From: Cohnella faecalis
Lineage (GTDB): Bacteria; Bacillota; Bacilli; Paenibacillales; Paenibacillaceae
Reading direction: 5' to 3'
Assembly: GCF_003570905.1 (NCBI RefSeq)
Contig: NZ_QXJM01000025.1
Coordinates: forward strand, 1 to 64,000
Length of the DNA stretch: 64,000 nt
The translations under genes were made by a program, and so were the position numbers. Under the pieces are notes generated by a model. The model did not search any database and was not told the DNA's origin. It saw only the letters and a program-made list of their open reading frames with translations. Below, one piece after another: positions 1 through 9,868 of this stretch (position 1 is the first letter of the stretch; each line of letters begins with the position of its first letter).

Positions 1-332
1 CACGAGACGATTCGGGTCCGTCGTCGCCACGACGACTCTTGCCACCTTCTCGGCGATAAGCCTGTCGCAGCAAGGCGGCGTCCTGCCGTGATGGCTGCAC
101 GGCTCAAGCGTCACATAGGCTGTCGCGCCTTCGGCATCCTTGCCTGCCATATTAAGCGCATGGACTTCGGCATGCGCCTCACCTCTTTTAGATGCGCCCC
201 CATGCCTAGAATGCGGCCGGTCTTTGACGACGACGCACCCCGACGACGGGGTTTGACGCCGGTTTGACCGGAAGCCCATTCGCCAACTGCAAGGCGAGAC
301 GCATGTAATACTCATCGTTTTAGCAGTTCCAT
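1..332 (-). pseudogene. ribD: ribD, riboflavin biosynthesis deaminase/reductase, N-terminal part, frameshifted and cut by window edge
   Basis: RibD deaminates and then reduces the pyrimidine intermediate of riboflavin synthesis in the cytoplasm. Only the first 110 or so codons are present. The start ATG (330-332) has an AAGGAGG site 6-7 bases upstream. Recognisable deaminase blocks are [39 protein letters not shown] (zinc ligand His in HAE) and [12 protein letters not shown] (zinc-ligand cysteines). They lie in different frames. About six one-base length changes are visible, mostly in runs of A, G or C (near 313-320, 262-285, 230-240 and 190-200). The gene lies directly downstream of an FMN riboswitch, which fits ribD as first gene of the rib operon. 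A riboflavin operon gene is unlikely to decay this way while its riboswitch stays perfect, so sequencing error is a serious alternative to a pseudogene. Confidence 0.85.
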
Positions 333-372
333 GCTTCGCCTCCTTCCTTCTTATCGACTCTTCGGAAAACAA

Positions 373-406
373 CAAAAAGTCCCGCAAGCGCAAGACGCTA
401 ACGGGG
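373..406 (-). terminator. Intrinsic terminator in the ribD leader (riboswitch expression platform)
   Basis: Read on the minus strand, a GC-rich hairpin with arms CCCGTTAGCG and CGCTTGCGGG and a 5-base loop is followed by ACTTTTTG. It lies between the FMN aptamer and the ribD ribosome binding site, where the ligand-controlled terminator of FMN riboswitches is found. The competing antiterminator pairing was not resolved by eye. The rest of the leader (407-614) shows nothing else identifiable. Confidence 0.6.
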
Positions 407-614
407 ACATGTAGGCACAGCGATAAAAAAGCCTCTACATTCGCGGCACGAACGGCATCGCTAACAGAACCGGAGTCTAGTCGTAAATCGACCGAACAGC
501 CGAGTCCTGGGCGCAATCCGACGTTGTGAAAAAAAGAACAAATCAAAGCGTTCTACTTCTCGTCTAGGGTATGCGCCAAGATGCGTACGTGACGCGGCAA
601 GGCCGCGCTGCGCT

Positions 615-788
615 TCCTTCTCCCATCCAGACTGTCACTGTCGGTCCCGGAATTGCACCGGGTCCACCGCCGTCTCCGCGATTCGATCGAAGGAGACAGA
701 CGGGTCACGGACTGACGGCGGCACGCGAACGATTGTCGTCCGCGCCGCGCCGATCACCGCCGGGGGGAATTACACCCCGCCCGAAAGT
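615..788 (-). ncRNA. FMN riboswitch (RFN element)
   Basis: On the minus strand the conserved RFN blocks appear in order: TTTCGGGCGGGGTGTAATTC, CCCCGGCGGTGA, CAGTCCGTGACCCG, GGTGGACCCGGTGCAATTCC, GGGACCGACAGTGACAGTC and TGGATGGGAGAAGG. This is a close match to the FMN aptamer consensus, including the terminal GATGGGAGAAGG. It precedes ribD, and FMN binding is known to stop rib operon transcription or translation. The aptamer is intact although ribD itself is frameshifted. Confidence 0.97.
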
Positions 789-807
789 AAGCTGCTAATT
801 GAAAGTT

Positions 808-836
808 AGTTTACCACCCGACGAGGAAAATTGCAA
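808..836 (-). promoter_or_regulatory. SigA-type promoter of the rib operon
   Basis: On the minus strand TTGCAA (831-836) and TAAACT (808-813) are separated by exactly 17 bases, just upstream of the FMN aptamer. This is a good sigma-A match and would start transcription close to the first aptamer helix. It also overlaps the end of the helicase gene's 3' flank. Confidence 0.6.
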
Positions 837-850
837 TTCCGACCGTCGAA

Positions 851-3800
851 TCAATGGGCCCAGAAAACGAGCGATTTCATGTCGCGTTCGGCGCCAAGCT
901 CTAGCAGCGATTCCCTGTATCGGTCTCAAGCACGGGAGAACCGTTCCATTCGTCGATGACGATTTTGGCCTTTTTTTGCCTGCGAAGCATGACGTAGAGC
1001 ACATTTTTCAATAATGCCGCTCCCGAGTCTTCGGCATTCTCCGCATCGTCGGCGGCTGCCCGAAAAAATCCTTTTTCCGTTATTTTCGATCCAGTAAAGC
1101 CATCGTCCCGCCGTACAAAACCAAATAGTTGCCTGGTTTTCTCGAATACTTTTCCTTGTGTGCGGAATGAGGCCAGTCGGCTGCCAATCCATAGGGATTC
1201 GCAGGATCGACCGAGCTCAAGACGGTAAGCGCCACCTGCCAAGTTCCGGCAGCGGCTGCCGCATCGAATCCGCCGATTCCTTCGTCGAGAATTGAAGGGA
1301 CGCTTCTCCGCGCAAATAGGCGCCTCGGGTTAATGTCCCCCACTCCTCCAGCCTGATGAGAACGGGGTATATCGCATCCCATGAGAACGGAGTCAGCTTG
1401 ACGAGCTCTTTATTGATCATGCCGAAGCTTTTCATAAGATGGCCCGCCCATTGAACGGCCGACCGGCCAAGTACGTCCTCTTGCTTTCCTCCACCGGATC
1501 CGGATGAACGGGGCTCGTCAAGCTCGCCGATCCAGTACCATCTTCCGAAGCCCGACCCGAATTTCGAGGAGCTCTTGCCGCCTTTGGCATGCAACGAGAG
1601 ACGAAGAGGCGCGAATTGATCGTTGGACGCTCTTCCTTCCCATACGAGATCGAGCAAATCGGCCAGAACCTCGGAAGGAGGCTTGCCTTCTTCCCTGCTA
1701 AGCTTGGTGAGGAAGCTCGCTCCCTCTTCCTTCAGCTTGCGCAGCAAGCCCGGATGCTTGGTCGGAGTATCCGCCTTATGAATCGCTTGAATGAACGGAG
1801 CGAGCAGTTCCTTGGACTCCGCCAGGAAAAAGGCGACTTTCCCTTCCTTGTCGCCATCTTCCTTGCGACCGATCCAGATCACTTCTCCGGAACCGCACAG
1901 CAAGTCCAGATCCTCTTTGCGATAGGCGGATAAACGGGAAGGAAACAGAATCGTCTCCCACTGGGACAATGGTGCGAACAACCCCTGCAGCGCAGCGATA
2001 ACCGTGCGCAGTCCGTCATAGCCTTGCTGCTGGCTGCCTTGCAGCGCGTGCTGCAACAGAGCGATATGGCCGCACCATCGTACCGGATCGACCGGCTCGG
2101 TCTGCCGCCGGGCTTGTCCGACGGAGAGCCGAATCAACCGCGATGCTACCTTCGAGCTCGTCCAGATGCGCTCTTGATCGTCGGCGGCGTGAGGCGATCT
2201 TTGCAGCCGATCCTGCGAAATCAGCTCGTTGGCTATCCGAGTGGCCTCGGCCAAGGTTAAGACCGGATAACGTTCGCACAGCTCAGGTTCGGTAAAAGAG
2301 AGACGATTGTCCGCGTAGCGGCCGACGATGAACGATACGGAGTCCGCCGAACTCGGAAAATGCTCGTAAAGCTCTCTTTCATCGGCGCAAATCCAGCGAA
2401 GCTCGCCATCTCCCGCAATATCGAGAGGAGTGAGGCGGCCTCGTTCATGCATAAGCTCCAGCCATTCCAGAGCGCCGGCTCCCGCCAGCTTGCTTATTTC
2501 GGCTGCGGTCATGTCGCCACGACCTTTCAGCAGCGGCACCAAATCTTCCGCGCGCTCAAGCGCCCTATCCGGCTCGGCGAGCCGGCGGCTTTCCTCGTCG
2601 ACGATCGTCGACGGCACGGCGCTCCGGGCGGAGTCGGCCCCGAAAAGCTGCTGTGCCAGCTCCTTGCTGACGCTCATCAATTGAAGCTTGAGCGTTTCGT
2701 CGATGCCGTCTCCTCGTAAATCCGCATATTCACGTAATCCGCCAAAAATTTGGATGCGAACGGAGAAGGATGTCCGGTTTCCCGCACGACGACCTCTATC
2801 TCGCCGTCGCGAATGTTTTCCAGCACTCGCTTGAGACGATCGCAGTCCAAATATTCGTACAGACATACCTTCATCGCTTCCCGCAAATAGGGGAACCGTT
2901 CCGCGTACGGCATCGCGTCGCGCAGCAGCTCTTCGCTTCGAAGGCGCTGCTGCCAGAGAGGAGTTCGAGTAAAGCTGCGAGAAAGGAGCAGCGCCGTCTC
3001 GGCGATTCGTCGGAACGCGACCGCGAGAAACGGGGAACCTGCGATCGCCTCCGTCAGCAGACTCTCCACGTTCGAAGGCGTCACCTGGCTGATCGTCCGC
3101 AGCCACGACGCATCCCATTCCGGCAGCACGAATTCGATGCCGTCGTCCTTGGCGTTCCCATACATCCGGTACGGCAGCAGCTGCTCGAACTGGCGCTCGA
3201 TCGCAAGCTGCCAAGCCCGATTGACCCGGCGGCCAAAATGATTCAGCACGATAACGTGCGTCTGGTTCGTCAAGTCCTTGTACGTCTCGATTACGATGCG
3301 ACGGTCCGTCGGCAGCTCGCTGGCTTGACTCTGCGAACGGATCGTCCCGATGAGCAGATCCGCGGAGTCGGCGTCCATCCCGTACCGTTCCGCAAGAAAG
3401 CTCATGATCTCCTCTTCGACAGAGCGGGTATTATCCTCCGTCACCGAATGGCCGGACGCCAGCCGATCCGTCATTTCCCGTAAAAATGCGCCGATCCTTG
3501 CGCCCAATTCATAAGAACGCGATCCCGATTCATTGCGCCAAAAAGGAACCTCGCTGAACCGGTTCGCCGCTTCGCTGACGTAGACGCGGTCCTTTCGGAT
3601 GTCGCGAATTATCCATGAGCTCGTCCCAAGCTGGAACACATCGCCAACCCGGCTCTCCTGAATAAACTCTTCGTCGAGCTCTCCGAGGTGGACTCGGCTG
3701 TCAAGATGATGTACCGGATAGCCGCCGCTTTGCGGAATCGTACCCGCGCCCACGATCGCAGCCATCGCGGAAGCGCCGCCTTTCCTGCGGACCGTCCCAT

Positions 3801-5284
3801 CCTCTCGATCCCATTCGAGCAGCGGGCGCGCAAACGGATAAAAGCCGGACAGCACTTGCAGAAGCTCTTCCAGCCTTTCGCGAGGCAAGTCGAAATAGCT
3901 GTCGCTCCGCACAATCAGACCATACAGCTCGGCAAGGCTCCAATCGTTCATTGCCGCCATCGCCACGATTTGCTGGGAGAGCACGTCCATCGCCTGGCGA
4001 GGGACGCGTATTTCCTCGATATCCCGCGCGGCGATTTGCCGGCTTAGCACGGCGATTTCCGGCAAGTTTCCTTTTTGCCGCGACAAAATAACGCCTCGGC
4101 TCGTTTCCCCGACCGCGTGACCGGCGCGGCCGATTCGCTGAATGCCGGAAGCGGCCGAAATCGGGGAATCGATCTGAATGACGAGATCGACGTGTCCGAC
4201 ATCGATGCCGAGCTCCAGCGACGAGGTGGCGACAATGCAGCGCAGCTCTCCGGCTTTCAGCAGCCGTTCGACCTCCAGCCGTCTTTCCCGGGACATGCTG
4301 CCGTGATGGGTGCGGGACATCTCGTAGCCGACATGATCGTTCAGCCGCAAGCAAAGCCGCTCGCAAAGCCTGCGGCTGCCTACGAACAACAGAACGGAAC
4401 GGCATCCCTCCATAAGCTCCACGATTCGGTCAAGCAGCGGGAGCCACACTTGCTCGCGGGACGATGCGACTCTGCTCGGGTCGGGCATCGTTACGGATAC
4501 GCTCAGCGCCTTTTCCATCGCGCTCTCGACAACGGTTACCGCACGCGGAAAATAACCGAGCGGGTGTTCCGTGCCTCCCCGCTCGCCGGAAGGCTCCCAG
4601 CCTCCCAGAAATCGGGCGACTCGTTCCAAGGGCTTTTTGCGTCGCAGACACGCCGATTCTTTGAACAGGCCGCCTGCACACCCATTCGAGCCTCTCGAGC
4701 GACAGCGTGAGATGGGAGCCGCGCTTATCCGCAGCCATGTCGTGAATTTCATCGACGATTACATGCCGGACGGTGCCGAGCATGGCGCTCCCTTTTTGCG
4801 ACGTCAGCAAAATATACAACGACTCGGGGGTCGTCACGAGCACGTCCGGCGGCCGCTTCAGCATCGAAGCGCGAGCGGCGGAGCTCGTGTCGCCCGTCCG
4901 CACGGCGCAGCGAACGCCCGGCCAAGGCCGGCCGCTTCTCGCCGCCCTGCCGTCCAGCTCTTCGGTAAAGCGGGCAACATGGTGGAGAATGTCGTTGTTT
5001 AGAGCTCTAAGAGGCGTAATATATAAAATTCGAACGCCCGGATGCCATCCTGCGGCAGCTCCCGCTTCATCGGACTTCTCCAGCTTCGCCCGTACAAGCT
5101 TGTCCAGACACGGAAGAAGCGCGGCGAGCGTCTTGCCCGACCCCGTCGGTGCGGCAATGAGCGTATGCCGTCCGTCCATGGCCGCACTCCAGGCTTGAAG
5201 CTGAACGTCCGTCGGTTCTCCGAACGATTCCGAGAACCATTCGCTTACAACGGGATGAAACGACAGGCTCTTCAACGTCGTCAA
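851..5284 (-). pseudogene. Lhr-like DEAD/DEAH-box helicase, about 1,480 codons, frameshifted
   Basis: A superfamily 2 ATP-dependent helicase of the large Lhr-like type, presumably acting in DNA or RNA repair. It starts at TTG 5284 with GAGGGAG eight bases upstream. The N-terminal frame carries Walker A (APTGSGKTLAA), DEIH and SAT (VGVSAT-type) motifs. The second frame carries the helicase C domain (THHGSMSRERR, SSLELGIDVG, QRIGRAGHA). The third frame carries the Lhr-core/winged-helix C-terminal part, followed by short pieces ending SLVFWAH and a stop at 851. Clear one-base shifts lie near 4634 (five A/T where four are expected), near 2713 (a missing G) and four or more between 900 and 1250. 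Joining the frames gives one continuous protein of family-typical length, so either the gene has only just been inactivated or the sequence carries indel errors. Confidence 0.85.
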
Positions 5285-5443
5285 AGCACCGGCTCCCTCT
5301 CGTTTTGATGCCTAAAGCATACCACAACTTGACTTTTGCCCCAATCCGAGTAAAACGGTCTCTTTTTTTATCGTCAACTTACCGATAATCATATATGATA
5401 AAGAAAATATCCCTAACGCCGAAAGGTGGACTAATGACGAACT

Positions 5444-6928
5444 ATGAACGAATCAACCGCCGTCCTCGTCAAGCGTAACAAATTGTTTGCCCGCATTTTG
5501 TGGGCGATGCTCGCGCTCGGCATCGCGTCCGACCTGATGATCGGAGCAAGCTTCAACATTATTATGACGTTGGCCGTCGTCGGAGCCGTCACCTGCGCGA
5601 TCGCGACAATCATGGCGTACAAGGAAATCGGCAGCGGGTACGTCATGTACGTCGTGCCGACCATTATCTCGGTTGTCACCTTTCTGCTCATTAACGGAGA
5701 CACCGATCCCGTTCCCGGCACTTATTTTCTCGTGTACATGAACCTCGCCGTCATGACGCTGTACATGAATTACCGTCCGATTCTCTTTTCAGGCTTGCAA
5801 GGCATACTCATCACCACGTATTTCTACTCCGATCCCTTTTTCCGCGAGCATGTGTTTCCCAGACAGGATCTCTCTTACTTGTACTTGTACCTCATTCTCG
5901 TCATCGCGGCGCTGTTCTTTTCCACCCGATTCGCCGAGCAATTGCAGCAAAGCGTGCTAAAGAACGAAAAGCTCGCGCTGCAAGCGAAAGAAAAGACCGA
6001 AGCGCTCCTGCACAACATCGGCGACTCCATCGGCACTCTCCAGGAAGTGAGCGGACGGCTGAAGAGCAACATGACCGGAACGGAAGCGATCTCCCGCGAA
6101 ATGACGCAATCGTTCGGAGAAATCGCCGCCACGATCGAGAGCCAGACGTCGACGATCGAGAGCATCAACGATTCGATCCAATCGGTCGACGAGGTCGTAA
6201 CGGACGTCTACGCAGGTTACGACAAGCTGCAGCATAAGGCGAACCGGACATCGGAGCTGACCGACTCGAGCAAATCGGACATGCATTCGCTGTCGGAAGA
6301 GATGAAGCGGATGGACGATATGATGGCCGGGACGGTTAAGCTCATGGGCGAATTAACCGAGCAAAATCGGCATATCGGCACCATCGTCTCCACGATCGGC
6401 GACATTTCCAATCAGACCAACCTGCTCGCTCTCAACGCCAGCATAGAAGCCGCGCGCGCAGGCGAGCACGGCAAAGGATTCGCGGTCGTATCCGGCGAAG
6501 TCCGGAAGCTGGCCGAGCATGCGAAGCAAGCGACCGAAGCGATTTCGCGCATTCTCGGCTCCATCAACGTCAAGGTCAAGGAGCTTGCCTTGCAGATCGA
6601 TGCCGGGCAAGCGACCGTCTCCTCGGGAATCGGCATGACGCACCATCTGGCACGCACGCTTGCCGTCATCGGGGAAAACAACGTCATCGTCAGCGAGCAA
6701 TCCGAATTCGTGCGCGCATCGGTCGACCGCCTGCGTTCGGAGTACGCGCACATCGCCGATGAAGTAATGATGATCGCCTCCCAGACGCGGCAGAACTTAT
6801 CTTCCGTTGCCGAAGTAAGCGCCAGTCTTGGCAATCAGGACTCGCACATCCGCGACATCGTCGGCCATTACGAGAGGCTCGATCTGCTGATCGGCGAATT
6901 GAACAAGCTGCGCAAGGAAAGTGCATAA
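5444..6928 (+). CDS. Methyl-accepting chemotaxis protein, multi-pass membrane sensor
   Basis: A 494-residue chemoreceptor that signals to CheA/CheW. About five or six hydrophobic segments fill residues 14-165 with only short loops, so it has no large extracellular ligand domain and probably senses membrane or intracellular cues. A cytoplasmic coiled-coil region follows, with the highly conserved hairpin tip near residues 325-345 (ISNQTNLLALNASIEAARAG, then GKGFAVVSGEVRKLAEH). No HAMP domain is obvious. The AGGTGG site lies 14 bases before the chosen ATG and closer to another ATG at 5434, which opens only a 14-codon frame. An ACCGATAA sequence (5381-5388) resembles a sigma-D -10 element, but no TAAA sits at the right distance. 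The gene is divergent from the helicase. Confidence 0.93.
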   Translation: MNESTAVLVKRNKLFARILWAMLALGIASDLMIGASFNIIMTLAVVGAVTCAIATIMAYKEIGSGYVMYVVPTIISVVTFLLINGDTDPVPGTYFLVYMNLAVMTLYMNYRPILFSGLQGILITTYFYSDPFFREHVFPRQDLSYLYLYLILVIAALFFSTRFAEQLQQSVLKNEKLALQAKEKTEALLHNIGDSIGTLQEVSGRLKSNMTGTEAISREMTQSFGEIAATIESQTSTIESINDSIQSVDEVVTDVYAGYDKLQHKANRTSELTDSSKSDMHSLSEEMKRMDDMMAGTVKLMGELTEQNRHIGTIVSTIGDISNQTNLLALNASIEAARAGEHGKGFAVVSGEVRKLAEHAKQATEAISRILGSINVKVKELALQIDAGQATVSSGIGMTHHLARTLAVIGENNVIVSEQSEFVRASVDRLRSEYAHIADEVMMIASQTRQNLSSVAEVSASLGNQDSHIRDIVGHYERLDLLIGELNKLRKESA

Positions 6929-6974
6929 CGAAGCTTGCCGGCTATACCCGCCGAAACCGAATCGCCGACCGCGC

Positions 6975-7015
6975 AAAAAAACCGTCAGGGCTTTAGGCAG
7001 CCCCGGCGGTTTTTT
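6975..7015 (+). terminator. Intrinsic terminator after the chemoreceptor gene
   Basis: AAAAAACCGTCAGGGCT and AGCCCCGGCGGTTTTTT form a hairpin with one mismatch and a TTAGGC loop. The flanking A and T runs would allow termination in both directions. Confidence 0.8.
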
Positions 7016-7063
7016 CTGCGAACAGGATTATTCTCATGAAATACGTGTCCTTTTTACAACTCA

Positions 7064-7139
7064 TACCACTATCCCTTTCGTTCAGAAACGCACGAAAAAA
7101 GAAGCGAGATGGAGTTTCTGAGGCAAGGGGATAGTGGTA
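7064..7139. repeat. 26-bp imperfect inverted repeat between convergent genes
   Basis: Arms 7064-7089 and 7114-7139 are each 26 bases and match at 22 positions. The first 12 (TACCACTATCCC) and last 8 (TCAGAAAC) are perfect, around a 24-base loop. The element lies between the chemoreceptor terminator and the 3' end of the GNAT gene. It has no long T run, so it could be a terminator, an mRNA-stabilising hairpin or a small mobile repeat. Confidence 0.7.
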
Positions 7140-7159
7140 CCGCGAAGAGAAATCCCCTA

Positions 7160-7723
7160 TTAAATCGCAACCTTCTCCGTTTGTCCGAACTCATGCGACG
7201 GCACCAGCCAAGGATACCGCTCTTTGTTGCCATAGACATCGTGGACATGCAAAATAGCCGGAACGACGCGAGCCCCTTTGTAATATGGACGATCCTCCGA
7301 AACGCAGTCGATCGGAATGCGGAACGATACCTTGAGCGCACGATAGAACACCGGGTCGAGCAGAGATACGAAATAGCGTATGCCCTCCTGCTCCGCGAAC
7401 AGCGTCATTGCGGTCAGCATTTTGCCGATGTGCTTTCCTCTATGCGCCTTCAAGATCGCCACCTTGTCGACTTCCATGACGGCGTCGGGTGATTCGCGTA
7501 ACAAAATCGAAGCTTGAAAAGGAGCTACCTGATCAATCGAGGCGTAACCCGGAATATAGCGCTTGAACTCGACCGTTCCGACCGCCGTCTCATCGTCGAG
7601 AATGAGCAATCGATGCGATTCCTCGTTCGATGGTTCGAGCTCAAATCCTTTTTCGAGCCATGCCTCTTGCCAGATGCTGTCAAATTGAGATTGATCCTGC
7701 GGGCCAATCACCCTCTTGTACAT
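7160..7723 (-). CDS. GNAT-family N-acetyltransferase
   Basis: A 187-residue protein with the GNAT acetyl-CoA-binding signature near residues 95-105 (KAHRGKHIGKMLTAM, a variant of R/Q-x-x-G-x-G/A). The preceding strand VDKVAIL is also typical, and a C-terminal YYKGARVVPAILHV segment is present. The substrate is unknown. The start ATG at 7721-7723 has GGGAGGG eight bases upstream, which decides it over longer versions. It stands alone on the minus strand between ppiB and the convergent chemoreceptor gene. Its position near the rib genes recalls the GNAT protein RibT of Bacillus, but this protein is longer and not clearly similar, so no symbol is given. Confidence 0.75.
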   Translation of the reverse strand: MYKRVIGPQDQSQFDSIWQEAWLEKGFELEPSNEESHRLLILDDETAVGTVEFKRYIPGYASIDQVAPFQASILLRESPDAVMEVDKVAILKAHRGKHIGKMLTAMTLFAEQEGIRYFVSLLDPVFYRALKVSFRIPIDCVSEDRPYYKGARVVPAILHVHDVYGNKERYPWLVPSHEFGQTEKVAI

Positions 7724-7934
7724 TAAAAATCCCTCCCTTCGCATGATAGTCGGGACCGTTCGCCCCATTACTATCATACGAATGAAAGGGATTTTCCGAA
7801 AGTCATTGTCGAGCAATTGATTCTTAAGAATCACCTTGAAAGGGGATTCAATATACCTATATTCCTACCTCTATACTCGCATTTGTCGAACCGCACTAAC
7901 AAAAACAGCTTCTAGAGGGGACGAGGTCATTGAA

Positions 7935-8369
7935 TTACACCGTTTCCGATACTTTGATCGATTCGAATTTGTCGCCGCCTTTGAATTGGTCGACATGCTC
8001 CATACCGGAGACGACTTTGCCGAATACGGTATGAACGCCGTCCAGATGCGGCTGAGGCGCGTACACGATGTAAAACTGGCTGCCGCCCGTGTTTTTGCCG
8101 CGATGAGCCATGGCAAGCGCGCCGCGCTCATGCTTGTTCGGATTGATTTCGCAATCGATCTCGTAGCCGGGGCCTCCCGTGCCGTTGCCGTTCGGGCAAC
8201 CGCCTTGCGCGACGAAGCCCGGAATGACGCGATGGAACGACAGGTTGTCGTAAAAACCGGTGTTGGCCAGCTTCTCGAAGTTGGCTACCGTGTTAGGAGC
8301 GTCTTTATCGAACAGCTCCACAACGACCTCGTTGCCGTTCGCTAATTTGATTACCGCTTGCTTGCTCAT
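7935..8369 (-). CDS. ppiB: Peptidyl-prolyl cis-trans isomerase, cyclophilin type
   Basis: A 144-residue cytoplasmic cyclophilin that speeds proline isomerisation during protein folding. The sequence covers the single cyclophilin domain with the catalytic [13 protein letters not shown] block (active-site Arg about residue 42), the GTGGPGY loop and the GSQFYIV strand. No signal peptide is seen. The ATG at 8367-8369 follows AGAGGGAT with 4-bp spacing. It lies downstream of lysA on the same strand, as in Bacillus, but a terminator separates the two. Confidence 0.97.
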   Translation of the reverse strand: MSKQAVIKLANGNEVVVELFDKDAPNTVANFEKLANTGFYDNLSFHRVIPGFVAQGGCPNGNGTGGPGYEIDCEINPNKHERGALAMAHRGKNTGGSQFYIVYAPQPHLDGVHTVFGKVVSGMEHVDQFKGGDKFESIKVSETV

Positions 8370-8401
8370 AGTTATCCCTCTTTCTTTGGCATATGTACGT
8401 G

Positions 8402-8433
8402 AAAAAGCGAGCACGCGTAAACATGCTCGCTTT
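8402..8433 (-). terminator. Intrinsic terminator after lysA
   Basis: On the minus strand AAAGCGAGCA and TGCTCGCTTTTTC form a perfect 10-bp stem followed by a T run, directly after the lysA stop. Confidence 0.85.
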
Positions 8434-8438
8434 CCAGT

Positions 8439-9770
8439 TTACTTCGAAACGGGTTCCTTACGCAAACGAGCGGGCAACAAGTCGTTGCCGACGATGTTGT
8501 CGTACGATTCGCGAGCTACGACCAGATCGGCCTGGCCATCCTTCACGAAGACGACAGCAGGGCGGCGGATCCGGTTGTAGTTGCTGGCCATTGCGTAATT
8601 GTATGCGCCGGTGCAGAACACGGCGAGCAGATCTCCGGACTCTACTTTAGGCAGATTCAAATCCCAGATCAGCATGTCGCCGCTTTCGCAGCATTTGCCG
8701 GCGACGGAGACGACTTCCTCGAGGGAATCGTTCGCACGGTTGGCGAGCACCGCTTCGTACTTCGATTCGTACAGCGCCGGGCGCGGGTTGTCGGTCATGC
8801 CGCCGTCAACGGCGATATATTTGCGCACGCCGGGAATGTCTTTGCTCGTGCCTACCGTGTACAAGGTCGTACCGGCGTCGCCTACGATGCTGCGGCCCGG
8901 CTCGATCCATACTTCCGGCAACGGGAAGTTCGCGTCGGCGCAGACGGACTTGACGGCGTCGGCGATGGCGTTCACGTAGACGCCCAGCGGAAGCGGCTTG
9001 TCGCCCTCAACGTAACGAATGCCGTAACCGCCGCCCAAGTTGAGGACGGTAAACGTGCGGCCGAGCTTCTCGCGGATTTCGACGGCGAAAGCGGCCACTT
9101 TTTCAACGGCCATGCGGAACCCTTCCACTTCGAAAATTTGCGAGCCGATATGGGAATGAACGCCGAGAATGTTCAAGTTCGCAAGACCGAGCGTCGTCTC
9201 GACGGCGCGGAACGCCGTGCCGTTGCCCAGGTCGAAGCCGAACTTGGAATCCTGTTGGCCGGTGGAGATGTAATCGTGCGTATGAGCCTCGACTCCCGGC
9301 GTGATGCGAAGCAGGACGTTAACGGTTTTGCCTTTGTCGGCGGCCAGCGCGTTCAGAAGGTGCAGCTCGTTGAAGTTGTCGACGACGAAGCAGCCGATGT
9401 TGGCGTCGAGCGCCATGTTGATTTCCTCCGGCGTCTTGTTGTTGCCGTGGAAGTGAATACGGTCGGCCGGGAAGCCGGCTTTCAGAGCCGTGTAAAGCTC
9501 GCCGTCGGAAACGACGTCAAGGCTCATGCCTTCCTCTTCGGCAACGCGGCACATCGCCATGACGCAGAATGCCTTGGAGGCGTAAGCGACCTGGAAGCGC
9601 AAGCCCGTCTGGCGGAATGCGCTCATGAATTCCTGAGCGCGTCCGCGAACGAGCGCCTCGTCGACGATATATAGAGGAGTTCCGAATTCCTTGGCGAGAT
9701 CGGTAACGTCGCATCCTCCGATTTCCAAATGACCTTTAGCGTTAATTTTGCTTGTTCCATGCAAATACAT
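8439..9770 (-). CDS. lysA: Diaminopimelate decarboxylase
   Basis: A PLP-dependent enzyme that converts meso-diaminopimelate to L-lysine and CO2, the last step of lysine synthesis. At 443 residues it has normal family length. The PLP lysine lies in VAYASKAF near residue 65. The LGGGYGIRY phosphate-binding glycine loop and the C-terminal catalytic CESGDML (active-site Cys) and GAYNYAMASNYN blocks are all present. The start ATG follows AAAGGGGAACTAGCCA. It lies downstream of spoVAF on the same strand, the classical spoVA-lysA order of bacilli. Confidence 0.98.
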   Translation of the reverse strand: MYLHGTSKINAKGHLEIGGCDVTDLAKEFGTPLYIVDEALVRGRAQEFMSAFRQTGLRFQVAYASKAFCVMAMCRVAEEEGMSLDVVSDGELYTALKAGFPADRIHFHGNNKTPEEINMALDANIGCFVVDNFNELHLLNALAADKGKTVNVLLRITPGVEAHTHDYISTGQQDSKFGFDLGNGTAFRAVETTLGLANLNILGVHSHIGSQIFEVEGFRMAVEKVAAFAVEIREKLGRTFTVLNLGGGYGIRYVEGDKPLPLGVYVNAIADAVKSVCADANFPLPEVWIEPGRSIVGDAGTTLYTVGTSKDIPGVRKYIAVDGGMTDNPRPALYESKYEAVLANRANDSLEEVVSVAGKCCESGDMLIWDLNLPKVESGDLLAVFCTGAYNYAMASNYNRIRRPAVVFVKDGQADLVVARESYDNIVGNDLLPARLRKEPVSK

Positions 9771-9868
9771 TGGCTAGTTCCCCTTTTGCGCATTTTAGAC
9801 TGAGTATAGCCGATATCGGCGCTCACGGAAATGGAGGAAATGCCAAAACTTTTGCATTCGTCGTCTTT

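Noticed and set aside
5351..5388. Sigma-D promoter for the chemoreceptor gene
   Set aside because: ACCGATAA matches a sigma-D -10, but the only TAAA is 26 bases upstream instead of about 15.
5434..5478. Start of the chemoreceptor at ATG 5434, which has the better-spaced ribosome binding site
   Set aside because: That frame closes after 14 codons, while ATG 5444 opens the full receptor. A one-base error here cannot be excluded.
7160..7723. RibT
   Set aside because: It is a GNAT protein near rib genes, but it is much longer than RibT, lies beyond the helicase and chemoreceptor, and no specific similarity could be seen.
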